This document shows positions 6,049 through 6,863 of a stretch of DNA of 6,863 nt, in pieces; positions within the stretch are counted from its first letter, which is position 1; every line of letters begins with the position of its first letter. The DNA comes from Pseudomonadota bacterium (GTDB lineage: Bacteria; Pseudomonadota; Gammaproteobacteria; Acidiferrobacterales; UBA6901): contig JAJYEK010000168.1 in assembly GCA_021785795.1 (NCBI GenBank), forward strand, positions 1-6,863, written 5' to 3'. The notes beneath the pieces were generated by a model, which searched no databases, was not told the DNA's origin, and was given only the letters and a program-made list of their open reading frames with translations. Position numbers and translations under genes: made by a program.

Positions 6049-6307
6049 GGCGGCTGTCTACCCGCTTCGTTCGGGAAGCGCGCGCCGGTTTCCCAGCTGT
6101 TTCGCCAGTCTCTTGCACCGACGCCACCCGGCGTCATGCCAAGTTCCGGTTGCGATAATAGCCGGTCTCCGAATCGCTGGCTAATCCAAGCCCGGGATGC
6201 GTCCAACGGATATGCCCCGCGGCACGGTGCTTGATGTCCGCCCAAGTGGACGTTCCCGGAGGACGCGGCGGGTGACCGGTCGGTACCCGTGGCGCGCGCA
6301 AACACCG

Positions 6308-6313
6308 TATAAT
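6308..6313 (+). promoter_or_regulatory. consensus -10 box upstream of the cytochrome c gene
   Basis: A perfect TATAAT lies 37 bp before the ATG at 6351 and is followed by a GC-rich stretch. Transcription would start near 6320. The expected -35 place (around 6284-6290) has no good match to TTGACA, so an activator may help or the promoter may be weak. Confidence 0.5.
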
Positions 6314-6350
6314 TGCGCCACCCCGGGGCGCGCTCCGGTGGTTCCCCGTC

Positions 6351-6863
6351 ATGGCAGTTTGCACAGGTGTGAGCGTGGAGCACGATAGTCATCATCCCCA
6401 CACGGACAAGCACGACCAGCACTTCTTCGACACCTTTCTGCTGGTGTTCGGCATCTTGCTGGCGTTGGCCGTTTGTTCCTATTGGCTGGCAGTCGGTATC
6501 GCCCATACCGATCCGGGCGCGTACAACCGCGGCGGAGTGTTGCAGGAAAGGCTTATAGACCGGCGCCTGGCGCCCATCGGCGACGTGCAGATTGCCGGCA
6601 ACAGCGTCACCCAGATGGCTACGGCGACGCCGGTTGCCGCGTCCGCGGGTAATGCGGCCGCGCAAACCGGCAAGCAGATCTGGGAGGGCACCTGCTCCGC
6701 GTGCCATGCCAGTGGCGCATTGGGTGCACCAAAAATCGGCAACCGGACTGAGTGGGCTCCGCACCTGGCAAAGGGCCTCGCGGTATTGGAGGATCACGCC
6801 CTGCATGGTTACAAGATGATGCCTGCCCATGGAGGCAATCCCGCGCTCAGCGACGCTGAGGTC
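6351..6863 (+). CDS. membrane-anchored c5-type cytochrome c, 3' end cut by window
   Basis: The frame is open from ATG at 6351 to the last base, 171 codons without a stop. Residues 1-24 are a polar, histidine-rich tail. Residues ~25-50 (FFDTFLLVFGILLALAVCSY...) are one membrane helix that anchors the protein and probably serves as an uncleaved export signal. Residues ~52-105 are a linker ending in an Ala-rich stretch. A monohaem domain follows: KQIWEGTCSACH with haem-attachment CxxCH at 115-119, GAPKIG (125-130), and YKMMPAHGG, where Met157 is the likely axial haem ligand. This order matches c5 cytochromes, which pass electrons in the periplasm to terminal oxidases or other reductases. The gene stops at ALSDAEV, short of the last helix of the fold. 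The start is uncertain: GTG at 6375 has an AGGTG site upstream and is a good alternative that removes eight residues. Divergent from the propeller gene. Confidence 0.88.
   Translation, partial: MAVCTGVSVEHDSHHPHTDKHDQHFFDTFLLVFGILLALAVCSYWLAVGIAHTDPGAYNRGGVLQERLIDRRLAPIGDVQIAGNSVTQMATATPVAASAGNAAAQTGKQIWEGTCSACHASGALGAPKIGNRTEWAPHLAKGLAVLEDHALHGYKMMPAHGGNPALSDAEV

Larger units (their letters stand above)
5911..6350. other. divergent intergenic region, non-coding
   Basis: This 440-bp gap separates the divergently transcribed propeller and cytochrome genes. I see no protein with recognisable features in any frame. Open frames here lack ribosome sites and look like GC-rich chance frames. It holds three hairpins (6021-6048, 6063-6080, 6120-6135) and a TGC-GATAAT extended -10-like box at 6141-6149 on the plus strand without a good -35. 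The cytochrome -10 box is at 6308. No clear -35/-10 pair serves the propeller gene. The AT-rich patch at 5924-5940 just before its ribosome site is the likeliest -10 area. The gap is long for two promoters and could hide a small RNA. Confidence 0.5.

Noticed and set aside
2890..6234. Plus-strand open frame of 1114 codons antisense to the propeller gene
   Set aside because: It mirrors the 1055-aa minus-strand gene, which has a signal peptide, repeated Asp boxes and a perfect ribosome site. The antisense product has no recognisable domain and results from GC-rich codon use that leaves few stops.
5922..6830. Minus-strand open frame of 302 codons over the divergent gap and cytochrome gene
   Set aside because: It is antisense to the CxxCH-containing cytochrome, has no ribosome site or domain, and its composition changes along its length.

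Overview
The window is GC-rich DNA that looks gammaproteobacterial. The best pointer is a membrane-anchored c5-type cytochrome at the right edge. The Shine-Dalgarno sites and sigma70-like boxes, and the GGA-hairpin structures resembling CsrA/RsmA targets at the left edge, agree with this. I cannot name the genus.

Layout. Positions 1-360 are non-coding and hold two tandem copies of a roughly 87-bp structured unit read on the minus strand. Each copy is one tight stem-loop followed by two stem-loops that present CANGGANG at the apex. The left copy is preceded by a sequence identical in style to the first ~28 nt of a tRNA. A consensus TATAAT on the minus strand points into this array. Three complete minus-strand genes follow, in transcription order from right to left: a 1055-aa secreted BNR/Asp-box (sortilin/Vps10-like) beta-propeller protein (5910-2743), a 331-aa aldo/keto reductase (2576-1581) and a 354-aa YqjM/XenA-type Old Yellow Enzyme (1425-361). 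Gaps of 166 and 155 bp separate them, and the OYE has its own plausible promoter with a palindrome just upstream, so they are probably not one tight operon. Positions 5911-6350 form a non-coding divergent intergenic region with several GC-rich hairpins. The plus-strand cytochrome c gene starts near 6351 and runs off the right edge, with a consensus TATAAT at 6308.

How the parts may fit. The aldo/keto reductase and the ene-reductase both reduce reactive carbonyl compounds with NAD(P)H and could act on the same electrophiles. This is inference from adjacency. The propeller protein and the cytochrome act outside the cytoplasm and have no evident link to that pair. The most unusual item is the tandem GGA-hairpin array at 1-240. 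Its two copies differ in sequence but keep their stems by paired changes and keep their spacing, which suggests a structured RNA that could bind a CsrA/RsmA protein.
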